From contig JAEYDD010000075.1 of assembly GCA_023404095.1 (NCBI GenBank), forward strand, positions 372,001 through 436,000: a stretch of DNA of 64,000 bases, read 5' to 3'. Origin of the DNA: Pseudomonadota bacterium (lineage in GTDB: Bacteria > Pseudomonadota > Alphaproteobacteria > Rhizobiales > Rhizobiaceae). Both the position numbers and the translations under genes were made by a program. Below the pieces are notes generated by a model that was not told where the DNA came from, made no database searches, and worked only from the letters and a program-made list of their open reading frames with translations. Shown here one piece after another: positions 56,943-64,000 of the stretch; the stretch's first letter is position 1, and the number at the start of each line of letters is the position of its first letter.

Positions 56943-58004
56943 TCAAAGAAACATCCGAGTGCAGGCGGGTGGAAGATTGTCAGCCGCTAAAAATTGCGTT
57001 TTCAAGATCGAATTCGGGTCAATGGTGTCGAACAGACCGCGTGTGATCTCAACCGATACATGTACAGGCAAGCGAAGTGCCACGATATCACGTAAGGTGG
57101 GCGCGATCAGTTGGCGGTGTTCTTCGAGATACGCGTTGCAACGACGCGCCAGCCCTCTCATGCCCCGGTCGACGAACCACTCCGCAGGGCGCTCCGAGCG
57201 CGGCAGGGAGTTGATCGCCCGAATCGCCCGCAGGCGGGCAAAGACGTGACGCTCGTACGAGAATTCGCCGCGCGAGATCGAGTTTTCGGTGAGGACGCGC
57301 TCATAAGGTGCATCTAGTGCGGCGGCGTCGACAACCGGCTCCGGGTCGAAGCGCGACAGCAGATCGGTCCAGAAAACCACATCCTCATGCCCGGTGAAAT
57401 GCTCCGGGAACGCAGCCGCTTTCGCCATATAGTGCGGCACGCCCTTCAGGACGGTCATTGTCAATGGCCAGGTTGCCGACTTGATCTGCACCATCTCCTG
57501 GAGCGATGAGATCCCCTCTGCTCTTTTCAGGATGGCGGATACCCGCTCCACGATCGCCCCTGTGCAGTCGTGTTCCTCGATGCCGGATATTGCCAGGCGG
57601 CCGAAGCCGCACCCCGCGTGCATCCGTGCCAGATAGTGGGGATTGAGTGTGTCGTCATCGTCGATGAAGGTGACATAGCGGCGTGTCGCTCGCGCAATGC
57701 CGAGGTTGCGTGCCGCGCCGACCCCCGCCCGCGGCGCCACCACGAGCTGGATAGCGCATGGAATGTCATGCTGGGCGGCCGAGAACCAGGATTGCCACGG
57801 CGCGTCGTCTGTCCCGTTCACGACGATGAGGAGTTCCACCAGCGCCGCGTCGATCGTCTGCCGCGCGATGGTGCTAAGCATTGACGCGGCAAGGTCGGGA
57901 TGGCGATTGGTGGCCAGGATGACCGATAGGCCATCCGCTCGTTCAAAATGCTGCTGCTGCAGGTTCTCCCCTGTGTTCGGCGAGGGCTGCGTTTCCACCG
58001 TCAT
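56943..58004 (-). CDS. family 2 glycosyltransferase
   Basis: 353 residues, GT-A fold: LSVILATNRHPDLAASMLST, ELLIVVNGTDDA, GVGAARNLGIARATRRYVTF, then the metal-binding FIDDDDTLNPHYLARM, and a later HEDVVFWTDLL acidic motif. ATG at 58004 overlaps the upstream stop (ATGA), so I use it over the longer frame to 58337. Third gene of a three-gene operon with a coiled-coil protein and an unknown protein. Probably glycan synthesis. Confidence 0.85.
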   Translation of the reverse strand: MTVETQPSPNTGENLQQQHFERADGLSVILATNRHPDLAASMLSTIARQTIDAALVELLIVVNGTDDAPWQSWFSAAQHDIPCAIQLVVAPRAGVGAARNLGIARATRRYVTFIDDDDTLNPHYLARMHAGCGFGRLAISGIEEHDCTGAIVERVSAILKRAEGISSLQEMVQIKSATWPLTMTVLKGVPHYMAKAAAFPEHFTGHEDVVFWTDLLSRFDPEPVVDAAALDAPYERVLTENSISRGEFSYERHVFARLRAIRAINSLPRSERPAEWFVDRGMRGLARRCNAYLEEHRQLIAPTLRDIVALRLPVHVSVEITRGLFDTIDPNSILKTQFLAADNLPPACTRMFL

Positions 58005-58429
58005 TTCTGTCTTTGCCCGGACGTTGTCGCCCGCTTCCGCCGCAACGCCGACAGAAGCCGTCTGCTCCAGGTCGCGTCGCGTTCCTGCTTCATCTGCGCC
58101 AGTTCCTTGCGGACGCTGCCGAGCTCCCCACGCGCCCGCGCCAGATCTTCGCGCAACTGGCCGAGCTTCTTTTCCTGCGCAAGGACAAGGTTGTCCTTCT
58201 CTTCGCGCAGGACGGTCAGTTCGGCGCGCAGCCGCTTGCTTTCCCGTCGGTGACGCACGGTCTCCTCGCGCTGCGTCCCGGCAAGGCGCAGGGCCTTGTC
58301 GAGGCTGGCCTGCAGCGATGCTATGATATGCAGGCAAGCCAGTTGGCCATAACTCTCCACCGCATCCGGCTCCTGCTCGTCAGGCTGCAGGGGCGGCGGG
58401 GGGCTGGCCTCCTCCTCAAGCCTTCGCAT
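58001..58429 (-). CDS. coiled-coil protein
   Basis: 142 residues. N-terminal acidic Pro-rich segment, helix YGQLACLHIIASLQASLDKA, then a continuous coiled coil of about 80 residues (RESKRLRAELTVLREEKDNL, LGQLREDLARARGELGSVRK) ending in a basic tail. No catalytic motif. Coupled to the GT2 gene by ATGA and overlapping its upstream neighbour by 14 bases. A coiled coil also heads the giant glycan fusion at 8028, so it may scaffold a glycan-synthesis complex. Confidence 0.7.
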   Translation of the reverse strand: MRRLEEEASPPPPLQPDEQEPDAVESYGQLACLHIIASLQASLDKALRLAGTQREETVRHRRESKRLRAELTVLREEKDNLVLAQEKKLGQLREDLARARGELGSVRKELAQMKQERDATWSRRLLSALRRKRATTSGQRQK

Positions 58430-59072
58430 GATGATCGGCCGACCTTTCTATGGAGGAAGCGCCCGGCTCCCGCAAACGCAATATCTCGTCTTCCATGCGC
58501 ATGGCATAAGACAGCCACTGCACCACCCTGCGATTGAATTCCCGCTGATCGCTGCCTTCGGCCAATCCATTCAGCAGCACCTCGCGGAATGCCGGCGACG
58601 CCGATTTCCCAGTGTCGAGCACGTACTGCACAAGCCGGATCGTTTCGTCGGTACGTCCTTCCGCCACGAGGCGAGGAACAAGGGCTTCCGCCTGCGTCCC
58701 CGAAAGTTCGGGACGCATCAGGCAACCCGCGACCTCGAACATCCGCTCGGCGACGCGCTGCGACGCCTTCCCGTCATGGTAGCGGAAGAAGCCTCGTCGG
58801 CGCAGCGAATAGCTCGGATCCTCGCCTCCGTCCAGCAGGCTGAGAATGTGAGACCTCACGTCGTCGGCATGGCGATCGACCGGTCCGAAACCGTCCAAAT
58901 AGACGGCAGAAACGATAGCCCGCCATGGCTTGCGCGGCACCTTAGGTGCCGGTTTGCAGCGTCGCCATTGCTGTGAAGCAGCTTTTAGCTTGCTTTTTCT
59001 TAGTTTAAGGATTTTGACAAAGCTGAACACTATAGAATGGCTCTTGCTATTGGTTCCTGTAGAACGATTCAC
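58416..59072 (-). CDS. hypothetical protein heading the second glycan operon
   Basis: Up to 218 residues; the start is uncertain (ATG 59072, or GTG 59030/58940). N-terminal part very basic (KILKLRKSKLKAASQQWRRC). Middle: DGFGPVDRHADDVRSHILSL, SLRRRGFFRYHDGKASQRVA, ERMFEVAGCLMRPELSGTQA; C-terminal helices with FNRRVVQWLSYAMRMEDEIL. No known motif. AT-rich DNA at 58976-59110 is the likely operon promoter. Confidence 0.6.
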   Translation of the reverse strand: MNRSTGTNSKSHSIVFSFVKILKLRKSKLKAASQQWRRCKPAPKVPRKPWRAIVSAVYLDGFGPVDRHADDVRSHILSLLDGGEDPSYSLRRRGFFRYHDGKASQRVAERMFEVAGCLMRPELSGTQAEALVPRLVAEGRTDETIRLVQYVLDTGKSASPAFREVLLNGLAEGSDQREFNRRVVQWLSYAMRMEDEILRLREPGASSIERSADHHAKA

Positions 59073-59820
59073 CGAGAATCGGGGCGCCGATATATCATTT
59101 AGAGAGTGCTACCATAAATCTGTTACTCAACCAGTGTATGCGGCGTCAACGCTTCATTTGCCCGTTCGCCGGTGTCGCTTCCCTGAAAGGCGCGCGATGT
59201 GGCATTCTCGCCTGTTGCCATCGGGGGGGCGATCTTCTGGTTCGGGTGTCATGCTGCTGCGTCCGTTGACGCTGGTGATATCCAGGGCGCGCTGCAATAC
59301 GTTCTTCTAAGTCGGCTGGTCGATAGCAATGATGGTCGGATAAGGGCGCGTTTGGCGGGTGACGGGAATGCGCAGACTGTCAACTGCGTCAACGCTCTCG
59401 AGGGGATTCGGGCCAAGGTGCGTCCACCCTTGACACGCCCTCCAATCTTGCCGACGAGTTCCCGCAGCCAGTCTCGGCTATCCCTTAAATTCGAGGGTAG
59501 GGATCGCTTGGCGCGACGGTCGTGCAGCGGGTGGCGCCAGTATCGCCCACTTGCTTCCACGATGGTCTTCCGAAGGCTTCCGACAAGCGCCACCAGGGTT
59601 TAGGCCAAGAGGCCGGGATTCGGACGTTCAAATCGCGTTAGAACTGCTGCGGTCGCGTGATCACGCGGGGTCTTGAAGGGACATCTCGGACACCTTCTGG
59701 GTTCAAGTGAACATTACTTCAAGCTACATCGGTCGGAATGTCGACGGGAGAGTTCCCGGCAGAGCCTTTGGACTGGAATGGCGGGGTCGAATATGATTCC
59801 ATCTCGCCATAAACGACCCC
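59073..59820. other. degenerate region without a supported gene
   Basis: About 750 bases. A plus-strand frame 59199-59603 reads VDAGDIQGALQYVLLSRLVD in its middle and could be a decayed gene, but it has no good start and fuses into the repeat at 59425-59470. No RNA gene seen. Precedes an IS66 stub, fitting a decayed insertion hot spot. Confidence 0.4.
59425..59470. repeat. 46-bp repeat, copy 1
   Basis: 43 of 46 bases match 60679-60724, which directly abuts the 5' end of tRNA-Gly. Both copies read in the minus frame as W-L-R-E-(L/V)-(V/I)-G-(K/E)-IGGRVKGG. It may mark an older duplication around the tRNA-Gly site. Confidence 0.6.
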
Positions 59821-60045
59821 GCCGAACAGCGTCCGGACAACCTTGCGAGTGCGCTGGCGCTGCTGGCCGAAGAGCGTGCGCGGCGTGTTGCCGCCGAGGT
59901 GGAAGCTGCCAACGCAAAGGCGCTCGTATCGCATTCCGAAGCTCTGATTGCACGGTTGAAGCTGGAGATCGAGAAGGTCCGCCGGGAGCTTTACGGTAGC
60001 CGTTCTGAGCGCAAGGCGCGGCTTCTCGAACAGATGAAATTACGG
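59800..60045 (+). pseudogene. IS66-family transposase (TnpC) N-terminal stub
   Basis: Frame without a start codon (TGA at 59794-59796): NLASALALLAEERARRVAAE, ANAKALVSHSEALIARLKLE, then IEKVRRELYGSRSERKARLL and EQM, the typical leucine-zipper/zinc-region start of IS66 TnpC. It stops resembling TnpC after about 60040. No terminal repeats or TnpA/TnpB seen. A dead fragment. Confidence 0.75.
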
Positions 60046-60060
60046 CGCGACCGTCTATTC

Positions 60061-60387
60061 TTACGGTTCCGTCATAGGGATATGGCTGTATTGCGAAACG
60101 GTTAAGAAGAATTCTCTGACCTTTTCGGGGTTAAACCCGCTGCAGAAGGAGTAATAGGGGTTCGTACGGCAAGCACGAACCGCCTTAACGTGAACAATAG
60201 TTGCGTTACGTCGTTTGTCGTCCGCAGCTTCTTCCCAGTCGATGTACAACCCCGCAGAATTGGGACACCGAAATGTGTATTCCTCGATCGCTGCATCAAC
60301 TTCCGCACCCATTGTTGGCTGAGAAGACTCGGCTATCGAGGCCTTCGTTGTAAGTTGTGTCGCAATGAGAATTATGAAGAATTTCAT
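60061..60387 (-). CDS. secreted hypothetical protein
   Basis: 108 residues: MKFFIILIATQLTTKASIAE is a signal-peptide-like start; mature part has AEVDAAIEEYTFRCPNSAGL, YIDWEEAADDKRRNATIVHV, RACRTNPYYSFCSGFNPEKV with three Cys. The longer frame to 60504 lacks support. It abuts the IS66 stub. Low GC compared with core genes. Not recognised. Confidence 0.5.
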   Translation of the reverse strand: MKFFIILIATQLTTKASIAESSQPTMGAEVDAAIEEYTFRCPNSAGLYIDWEEAADDKRRNATIVHVKAVRACRTNPYYSFCSGFNPEKVREFFLTVSQYSHIPMTEP

Positions 60388-60551
60388 TAACGTAGATGTC
60401 GTGACGCACCTCATGCGTGTAGATTTAGGCTGCAGGCGAGATTTGTTAGTTGTGACTTGGCGGCTTTCCCGTTCAATTGGGTGTAGCCGCCTTCTATAAT
60501 ACAAAGGCTCAATGAACGGCGTGCTTCAAGGACGTGGACGTTGGGGGTGGG

Positions 60552-60737
60552 ATGGAAGCTTCCGATAGTGGAGACATCCCAGTGTATCGCTTCCACTTCG
60601 ACGTAAGCGATGCTTATGGCGGCTGGCTTGATGCGTCCTCCGAAGATTTTTCCGACATACCTTTCGCATCGGACACCCCACCCTTGACACGCCCTCCAAT
60701 CTCGCCGATGACTTCCCGCAGCCATTCGCGGGTATGA
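60552..60737 (+). CDS. doubtful short ORF
   Basis: 61 residues: MEASDSGDIPVYRFHFDVSD, AYGGWLDASSEDFSDIPFAS look protein-like and acidic, but the last 20 codons run through the 46-bp repeat and into tRNA-Gly, so at best this is a truncated gene. No clear ribosome site. Confidence 0.25.
   Translation: MEASDSGDIPVYRFHFDVSDAYGGWLDASSEDFSDIPFASDTPPLTRPPISPMTSRSHSRV
60679..60724. repeat. 46-bp repeat, copy 2, adjoining tRNA-Gly
   Basis: Near-identical (43/46) to 59425-59470; ends 3 bases before the tRNA-Gly acceptor stem. See copy 1. Confidence 0.6.
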
Positions 60738-60801
60738 TGTAATGGTAGCCTGTCAGCTTCCCAAGCTGAACGCGCGGGTTCGATTCCCGCTACCCGCTCC
60801 A
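60728..60801 (+). tRNA. tRNA-Gly (CCC)
   Basis: 74-nt cloverleaf: acceptor GCGGGTA pairs with TACCCGC; anticodon stem CAGCT/AGCTG with loop TCCCA giving anticodon CCC; T arm GCGGG/CCCGC with TTCGATT loop; CCA encoded. An integrase remnant lies 160 bases downstream, so this tRNA is the probable attachment site of the right-hand prophage. Confidence 0.95.
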
Positions 60802-60960
60802 GCCTCATTTCTCAGTGCTTTGAGCCATGGTGGGCGAACGGCCAAAATGGCCGGTTTTACAGGTAGTTTTACAATCTCCGTTCTTCTTATGGTCTTGAGG
60901 CGGCAATTGAGCCGTATCAAGCGCGCGTCGTGGCGCCAGGTTGAGGGGCGAATTGCGCCT
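60802..60960. other. tRNA-Gly flank / probable att-proximal region
   Basis: No gene. Contains GGCCAAAATGGCC followed by GGTTTTACAGGTAGTTTTAC, with a repeated GTTTTAC unit, which could be remains of integrase-binding DNA. The second att copy must lie outside the window. Confidence 0.35.
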
Positions 60961-61145
60961 CTACCTCGGCGACTTCAGAGACCTGGCTTCATCCAGTTGC
61001 GTTATGATCGCATCCGTTGCTGCAGTGCGGCCGACATATCGACGGATAATCTTTGAGACGCTCTCTTCTTCCCATCCCAATACTTCAGCGATCACTCGCT
61101 CTGAAAGACCGGCGGTGTAGAATTTCGTGGCTGCCGTGCATGGAT
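60961..61145 (-). pseudogene. tyrosine integrase C-terminal stub
   Basis: About 60 residues match the end of prophage tyrosine integrases: AATKFYTAGLSERVIAEVLG, WEEESVSKIIRRYVGRTAAT, DAIITQLDEA. The upstream catalytic core is gone; the frame continues to 61470 only antisense to phage genes. It sits beside tRNA-Gly in the expected orientation, so it is the relic of the integrase that placed this prophage. Confidence 0.75.
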
Positions 61146-61200
61146 CTTCCGGAGAAGGTGCTGGCGCCGAACCCGCTGGCTCAAACAAAGGAACAAGGCA

Positions 61201-61450
61201 ATGAGCCTCCGAAAGCTTCCTGAGATCGCATCTTTCAAAATTCCCGATGTCTGCGCCTTCGTTCTGGATGAGCGGGCGATCGAGGATTGGAATGCTGGCA
61301 TCATGGCATCCCAGACCGCCGACAACACCATTTCCATGCTCGACGTGATCGGCGAGGACTGGTGGAGTGGCGGCGGCGTCACCTCCAAGCGTTGGCGCCG
61401 CTCTGCGCGCGATCGGGGACCAGGATGTGTTCGTGGATCTCAATTCCGGT
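61201..61450 (+). pseudogene. ClpP-type prohead protease, truncated and frameshifted N-terminus
   Basis: RKLPEIASFKIPDVCAFVLD, IEDWNAGIMASQTADNTISM and LDVIGEDWWSGGGVTSKR match the start of ClpP-like prohead proteases; the frame breaks near 61390 (2-base loss) and continues in another frame as VGAALRAIGDQDVFVDLNS, just before the catalytic SPGGD motif, which is missing. The rest of the head genes are absent. A deletion scar joins it to the tail-related ORF at 61451. Confidence 0.65.
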
Positions 61451-61597
61451 ATGACCCATGTCGAAGTCATTCAGGTGGTCGATGCGACGGACGCTGTTGT
61501 TTGGTCGCCCGATGTTGAAATCCTGCGGCGAGAAATCGCCGCGCTGACTGCGCAGGTCCAGACGCTCTCCGACCGCGTCGAAACTCTCGAAAACTAA
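61451..61597 (+). CDS. small phage tail-associated coiled-coil protein
   Basis: 48 residues: MTHVEVIQVVDATDAVVWSP, then DVEILRREIAALTAQVQTLS, a short coiled coil (SDRVETLEN end). It is read in the same frame as the protease scar, with no good ribosome site, so it may have lost its real start. Lies 22 bases before the 61620 gene. Role unknown. Confidence 0.45.
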   Translation: MTHVEVIQVVDATDAVVWSPDVEILRREIAALTAQVQTLSDRVETLEN

Positions 61598-61619
61598 CCA
61601 CCCTCCAAAGGACATCACC

Positions 61620-61967
61620 ATGGCGACCTTCACGGTTGCCGCTGGCACTGACTGGATCGACACGATTGTGTTCGGGACGGTCAACGATCGCTGTCGGCTG
61701 GACGACTATGACATCTGGATGCAGGTCAAGAAGGCTGGCGACGCTACTGTCCTGCTCGAGTTGACCACGGACAACGGCAAGCTTGTGATCTCCGATCCCG
61801 TCGCTCGCCGCCTAGAAATCAATGTCGGCTGGACGGAGATCGTGGCGATCGAGCCCGGTCCGTTCGCGTTCGACATCCTCTTCCAGAACAAGACCACGGA
61901 AGTTCGCTCTCGTAGCGGCCCGCACACCCTTTCCATCACCCCTGGCATTACCCTTCCGGAGACCTGA
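61620..61967 (+). CDS. phage tail/baseplate-type hypothetical protein
   Basis: 115 residues, beta-rich: FTVAAGTDWIDTIVFGTVND, LDDYDIWMQVKKAGDATVLL, INVGWTEIVAIEPGPFAFDI, GPHTLSITPGITLPET. AAGGA precedes the ATG. The fold type and position directly before the tail-fibre gene suggest a small structural or fibre-attachment protein. Not recognised precisely. Confidence 0.6.
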   Translation: MATFTVAAGTDWIDTIVFGTVNDRCRLDDYDIWMQVKKAGDATVLLELTTDNGKLVISDPVARRLEINVGWTEIVAIEPGPFAFDILFQNKTTEVRSRSGPHTLSITPGITLPET

Positions 61968-61970
61968 TCG

Positions 61971-64000
61971 ATGGCTCGTCAACTTTCCAATCCCGTCTAT
62001 CTGGCGTCTCCTGAAAAGGGCGTCGACGGTCGCACCACGCTTGCGGGCGCACGCGCTCCTGTGATCACCGACGGTCGGATCGGGGACTTCTGGATCGACA
62101 TCCGCACGGACGAACAGCGGCTGTATGGGCCGAAGAACGCCGCCGGCTGGCCGGATCTCGGGCTAATCAAGGGCAATCGCGGGTGGACGCCTGTCTTCGG
62201 CGTCGTGACAGATGGCAGCCGCCGCGTGCAGCAGGTGATCGACTGGCAGGGTGGCGAAGGCACCAAGCCGGCGATCGGCAAGTATGTCGGGCCGACGGGG
62301 CTCGTCGATACGGCTGCTGCCGCTGTCGATATCCGAGGCCCGGTAGGCCCCGCAATGATCATCGACGGCCTCACACCGGCTGTCACCGACATCTCCGATG
62401 CAACGCAGCTCCCGGTCGCGGAGGCTGGCGACGACAACGAGAAGCGCACTGTTGTCGAGGTGTTCGACCTCGGGGCGGTGCTGGACCGTCGAAGCGTGGC
62501 ACATGCTCAGGCATCCAATGTCCGGGCGGCTATCAGCCGTATCCGCATAGGTCAGCTTTTCTACGAGAGGGTCAATGCTCAGCCGGTCATTGAAGGCAAG
62601 TTCCGCACGCTCGACCGCTGGACCGCTGACGTTGACAGCGATTCCGTGAACGGAGGCTGGTGGCGCTTGGTGGCTGGCGAAGGTCGCGAATTCGCCCTGA
62701 CTTTAACCGTCGGGACCGAGGGCGACTATCCAAAGCTGAACGATGCATTGCGGGCGGCGTCCGTCCTGCGCCCCCCGCGCTTTGAAAGCAGCGGGCTGAA
62801 GACTGAAATCAAGCTCCTATCCGGCTTTGTTATGGCTGAGCAGGAGATTGTTGTCCGGGAAGATATCGAATGGGTACGCATCACCGCAGAGGATGCAAAT
62901 GTTGTCGCTGACATCTCGGCCGCCACCACCTCCGTGTCGGATGGCCGCCGTCCGATGTTTTGCGGTGATAAAAATGCGATCCTGCCCTACATCGATTGCA
63001 AGTTTACGGCATCCGCGGCGCCGTCCCTGAATGTTGACGGTGTTGCCGTATTTAACGGCTCCAAGGGCGTTCTCGGCCCTAACGTTGGGTTTGTCGGCTT
63101 CAAGCGGAACCTGGGGGCGTACTATTACTCGTCGCTGTCCTGCTATCAGCCGGGGCTAGCCAACGAGACCTCCGCAGGCATTCGGCCGATTTCTCGGGGG
63201 CGGGAGCTGAGGGATTGTATGCGTCCTTCCATTCGAGCATATCGGCTCCATATGGGAAATTTGACGGCGCGGGCAACCACGGCGTATTTGGCATCTGGAA
63301 CTCCACCATCGACATTTACCGGGCGACGGCGCTCAATTGCGCGTCCAACGGCGTCTATGTCCGTGATGGGGCGACCTGTAACGCGCGCGAGGTGGACGGT
63401 CTCAGGGACAGTTGGGCACGGCTTCTACGCCCTTCATGGCGCGACGCTGAATTGCCGGTGCAAGGATGCTGGCGCCGGTTTCGGCGGAGCGAACAACTGC
63501 GGCGGCATAAGTGTTTACGCGCGACATGACGGCTGTATCGAGGCCGAAGGCATTATCGCAAACGGTTGCTCGACCGGAATACGCGCAGAGCATGGATCCA
63601 CCGTGAGTGCCCGGTATGCCGATTTGAAAGGGTGTAACATTGGTATTTCAGCGGCATACGGCAGCACGGTTGCGGCGCAACAGGCCACCCTCGACAACTG
63701 CACGGCCAATGCCGCCTACGCTGAAGAGGCCAGCCGAATAAACATCGACGCCGCCACCGAAACGAACTGCGGCAGCATCGCGGTGCTTGCCCGACGCGCT
63801 TCTACGATCAATGCGCAGGCCGTTACGGCAACCGGTGCGGTATCTCGTGGCGCTAACGCGGCACAAAGCAGCATTATCAACGCTTATGGCGCGAATTTCC
63901 GTGAGGGTGTCGGCGTGGATACGACGGGGAGCAGCGGCGATCTCGTTGTGTTCGACGGCGGCCAAATTTGCGCCAGGACTGCTCTCGGCGGAAAGAATGT
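61971..64000 (+). CDS. phage tail-fibre-like protein, partial, with two compensating frame changes
   Basis: Begins ARQLSNPVYLASPEKGVDGR 4 bases after the previous gene and runs off the right edge. N-terminal ~270 residues are an attachment-type region; then comes a right-handed beta-helix-like section (EGDYPKLNDALRAASVL, IEWVRITAEDANVVADIS). The starting frame is open to the edge, but from about 63120-63200 to 63400 it reads Arg-rich nonsense, while another frame there gives YGKFDGAGNHGVFGIWNSTI and ALNCASNGVYVRDGATC, matching the Gly/Asn/Cys-rich repeats (TLDNCTANAAYAEEASRINI) that resume in the first frame. So two offsetting indels, or sequence errors. Host-receptor binding is the likely role. 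Confidence 0.65.
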   Translation, partial: MARQLSNPVYLASPEKGVDGRTTLAGARAPVITDGRIGDFWIDIRTDEQRLYGPKNAAGWPDLGLIKGNRGWTPVFGVVTDGSRRVQQVIDWQGGEGTKPAIGKYVGPTGLVDTAAAAVDIRGPVGPAMIIDGLTPAVTDISDATQLPVAEAGDDNEKRTVVEVFDLGAVLDRRSVAHAQASNVRAAISRIRIGQLFYERVNAQPVIEGKFRTLDRWTADVDSDSVNGGWWRLVAGEGREFALTLTVGTEGDYPKLNDALRAASVLRPPRFESSGLKTEIKLLSGFVMAEQEIVVREDIEWVRITAEDANVVADISAATTSVSDGRRPMFCGDKNAILPYIDCKFTASAAPSLNVDGVAVFNGSKGVLGPNVGFVGFKRNLGAYYYSSLSCYQPGLANETSAGIRPISRGRELRDCMRPSIRAYRLHMGNLTARATTAYLASGTPPSTFTGRRRSIARPTASMSVMGRPVTRARWTVSGTVGHGFYALHGATLNCRCKDAGAGFGGANNCGGISVYARHDGCIEAEGIIANGCSTGIRAEHGSTVSARYADLKGCNIGISAAYGSTVAAQQATLDNCTANAAYAEEASRINIDAATETNCGSIAVLARRASTINAQAVTATGAVSRGANAAQSSIINAYGANFREGVGVDTTGSSGDLVVFDGGQICARTALGGKN

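Overview
The window is a GC-rich chromosomal segment of an alphaproteobacterium, most probably a member of the Rhizobiaceae (Sinorhizobium/Ensifer/Rhizobium/Shinella range). Reasons: the gene order phoR-pstS-pstC-pstA-pstB-phoU-phoB followed by gcrA, argD, argF, hslO and apaG; the alphaproteobacterial cell-cycle regulator GcrA; a SAM-II riboswitch in front of metZ; and a BA14K-type secreted protein. The genus is inferred from gene content only.

Layout. (1) 1-3.4 kb: start of an acyl-CoA ligase running off the left edge, a BA14K-like secreted protein, 5-formyl-THF cyclo-ligase and an AI-2E-type permease. (2) 3.4-11.1 kb: a glycan cluster with a pyruvyl-transferase-like protein, a glycosyltransferase, and two large fusion proteins that combine glycosyltransferase-like, TPR or coiled-coil, and pyruvyl-transferase-like domains. 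(3) 11.4-15.5 kb: a periplasmic HAD phosphatase, a PepSY/cytochrome b561 pair, and two divergent paralogous small-protein genes with strikingly similar 5' leaders, one apparently frameshifted in a CG repeat. (4) 15.5-35.7 kb: a 20.1-kb phage-derived integrative element in a tRNA-Thr(CGT) gene, bounded by a 52-bp direct repeat. It has a tyrosine integrase, a chain of overlapping small early genes, two probable internal-virion proteins, a two-domain peptidoglycan hydrolase and a Cro/CI-type regulator with inverted operators. Its right third carries cargo-like genes: a MauJ-like protein, a ClpP-fold/PAN secreted protein, an SH3-like protein, a small membrane protein, a secreted nuclease and an HEFGH metallopeptidase. 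I find no terminase, portal, capsid or tail gene in it. (5) 35.8-59 kb: core chromosome with a nitronate monooxygenase-like enzyme, PPK2, the complete Pho/Pst locus, gcrA, argD-argF, hslO, apaG, metZ with its riboswitch, dcd, a DUF2161 protein, a Tat-exported succinylglutamate-desuccinylase-like protein and a second small glycan operon. (6) 59-64 kb: a decayed region with an IS66 stub and tRNA-Gly(CCC), next to which lies a degraded prophage (integrase C-terminal stub, prohead-protease stub, tail genes, and a tail-fibre gene that changes frame twice and runs off the right edge).

How it fits together: the Pho locus senses phosphate (PhoR/PhoU), takes it up (PstSCAB) and responds (PhoB); a Pho box precedes pstS, an attenuator-like hairpin follows it, and a strong bidirectional hairpin separates phoB from gcrA. 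MetZ is predicted to be switched off by SAM. The two tRNA-associated phage regions show different stages of decay or streamlining.

Limits: every identification is by eye from motifs and remembered families; no database search was run. Several small genes and all regulatory sites are predictions.
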